The notes beneath the pieces are model-generated. The model was not told where the DNA came from. It did not search any database and saw only the letters and a program-made list of their open reading frames with translations. From Lawsonibacter sp. (GTDB lineage Bacteria; Bacillota; Clostridia; Oscillospirales; Oscillospiraceae): a DNA stretch of 13,757 bases. The first letter of the stretch is position 1. Each line of letters begins with the position of its first letter. The stretch is from NCBI GenBank assembly GCA_022798155.1, contig JAAWLY010000046.1:1-13757 (forward strand), in the 5' to 3' direction. Below are positions 12,915-13,757 of the stretch, one piece after another. A program made the translations under genes and the position numbers.

Positions 12915-13757
12915 ATGAGCAAATGCAAAAAGATTTTGGCCCTGGCCCTGAGTGCATGTATGGCCCTGTCCCTGCTGGCTGGCTGCGGCGGCGGGAATAA
13001 CGGCGGCGGAGCCACCAGCGGAAATGCCAGCGGCGGCGGAGCTGCCGGCAGCGGCGAGACCGGCCGGGTCTACTGGCTGAACTTCAAGCCCGAGCTGGAC
13101 GAAACCGCCCAGGACCTGGCCAAGGCCTACACCGAGAAGACCGGCGTGCCCGTCCAGGTCATCACCGCCGCCTCCGGCACCTATCAGCAGACCCTCACCG
13201 CCGAGATGGATAAGTCCGCTCCCCCCACGCTGTTTGTCATCGGCAACACCGCCGGTGTGGCCGACTGGGGTGAGTACGCCATGGACCTGACCGGCACCGC
13301 CATCGCCAACGAGCTGAATACCGACGCCTACAACCTCTATGACGACGCGGGCAAGCTGGTGTCCATCGGTTACTGCTACGAGTGCTACGGCATCATCGTC
13401 AACCCCGACCTGGTGCAGCAGGCCGGCCACTCCATGGACGAGATCAAGGACTTTGCCTCCCTGAAGGCCGTGGTGGAGGACATCCACGCCAACGCTGCCA
13501 CCCTGGGCTTCGACGCCTTTACCTCCTGCGACATGGACGACTCCTCCTCCTGGCGCTTCACCGGCCACATGGCCAACCTGGAGTACTTCTATGAGCAGAA
13601 GGATGACCCCTGGACCGAGTGCCCCGCCACCATCACCGGCGCCTATATGGACAACTTTAAGAACCTCTACGACCTGTGCATCAACAACAGCCTGACCGCC
13701 CCCACCGACCTGGCCACCGGCGGCCATGACGCCGCGCAGGAGTTTAAGGACGGCAAG
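12915..13757 (+). CDS. Sugar ABC transporter substrate-binding lipoprotein (partial, runs off the window)
   Basis: The frame is open for 281 codons to the last base. A lipoprotein signal (KKILALALSACMALSLLAGC, lipid-attached Cys at residue 24) is followed by a Gly/Ser/Asn/Ala-rich linker (about 25-48). The start of a family 1 solute-binding fold then appears: VYWLNFKPELDETAQDLAKA, a TGVPVQV strand and LFVIGN. Such proteins sit on the outer face of the membrane and hand sugars to a permease pair, whose genes are expected past 13757. ATG 12915 has AGGAGG 8 bases upstream; an ATG at 12910 reads into TGA after two codons. The LacI-like half-sites suggest sugar-controlled expression. The specific sugar cannot be told. 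Confidence 0.88.
   Translation, partial: MSKCKKILALALSACMALSLLAGCGGGNNGGGATSGNASGGGAAGSGETGRVYWLNFKPELDETAQDLAKAYTEKTGVPVQVITAASGTYQQTLTAEMDKSAPPTLFVIGNTAGVADWGEYAMDLTGTAIANELNTDAYNLYDDAGKLVSIGYCYECYGIIVNPDLVQQAGHSMDEIKDFASLKAVVEDIHANAATLGFDAFTSCDMDDSSSWRFTGHMANLEYFYEQKDDPWTECPATITGAYMDNFKNLYDLCINNSLTAPTDLATGGHDAAQEFKDGK

Noticed and set aside
12771..13727. 318-codon minus-strand open frame, Gly/Val-rich
   Set aside because: It is antisense to the lipoprotein gene, which has a clear lipobox, ribosome site and promoter.
1..13757. CRISPR array or defence system
   Set aside because: No regularly spaced direct repeats of CRISPR length and no nuclease, toxin or restriction genes are visible; the only repeats are short promoter elements.

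Overview
The window looks like part of a chromosome from a high-GC, anaerobic gut-type Clostridia, most likely Oscillospiraceae of the Flavonifractor/Lawsonibacter/Intestinimonas sort. This rests on GC-rich codon use, strong AGGAGG-type ribosome sites, a BlaI/M56 operon, a sigma/membrane-partner pair of a kind common in that family, and a lipoprotein sugar-binding protein. The genus is an inference, since no search was possible.

Layout. Positions 1-~1200 are AT-richer and look acquired: the end of an IS256-type transposase, a gap, a small GyrI-like ligand-binding protein with its own promoter and terminator, and a stretch without a recognisable gene. Positions 1210-3434 (minus strand) hold a BlaI-family repressor and an M56 membrane metalloprotease joined by an ATGA overlap, behind a promoter covered by BlaI-type dyads. 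Positions 3658-6432 (minus) hold a GH2 beta-galactosidase, with its own promoter and a terminator after it. Positions 6565-7488 (minus) encode a LysR regulator. It is transcribed away from a three-gene plus-strand operon (7613-10009) for a gallate/hydroxybenzoate-type decarboxylase: a UbiD-family catalytic subunit, a UbiX-like flavin prenyltransferase and an LpdD/YclD-type small protein, all with overlapping ends. The LysR promoter and a set of AATTGATTC repeats fill the intergenic region.

Positions 10083-10359 carry a decayed minus-strand gene end, followed by a strong terminator. Positions 10571-12590 hold a sigma-70-type factor interrupted by an in-frame TAG codon and a membrane protein overlapping its end, probably its anti-sigma factor. 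After a bidirectional terminator comes a promoter with three LacI-like half-sites, then the first 281 codons of a sugar ABC transporter binding lipoprotein that runs off the window.

How it works together: the best-supported unit is the LysR-controlled decarboxylase. It should remove (or, in reverse, add) the carboxyl group of a phenolic acid, with prenyl-FMN made by the UbiX-like partner. The adjacent beta-galactosidase may free sugars from glycosides, possibly phenolic ones, but that link rests on proximity only. The most unusual points are the amber-interrupted sigma gene, the M56 protein without a penicillin-binding sensor, the repeat arrays at two promoters, and the hairpin-rich remnant after the decarboxylase operon.
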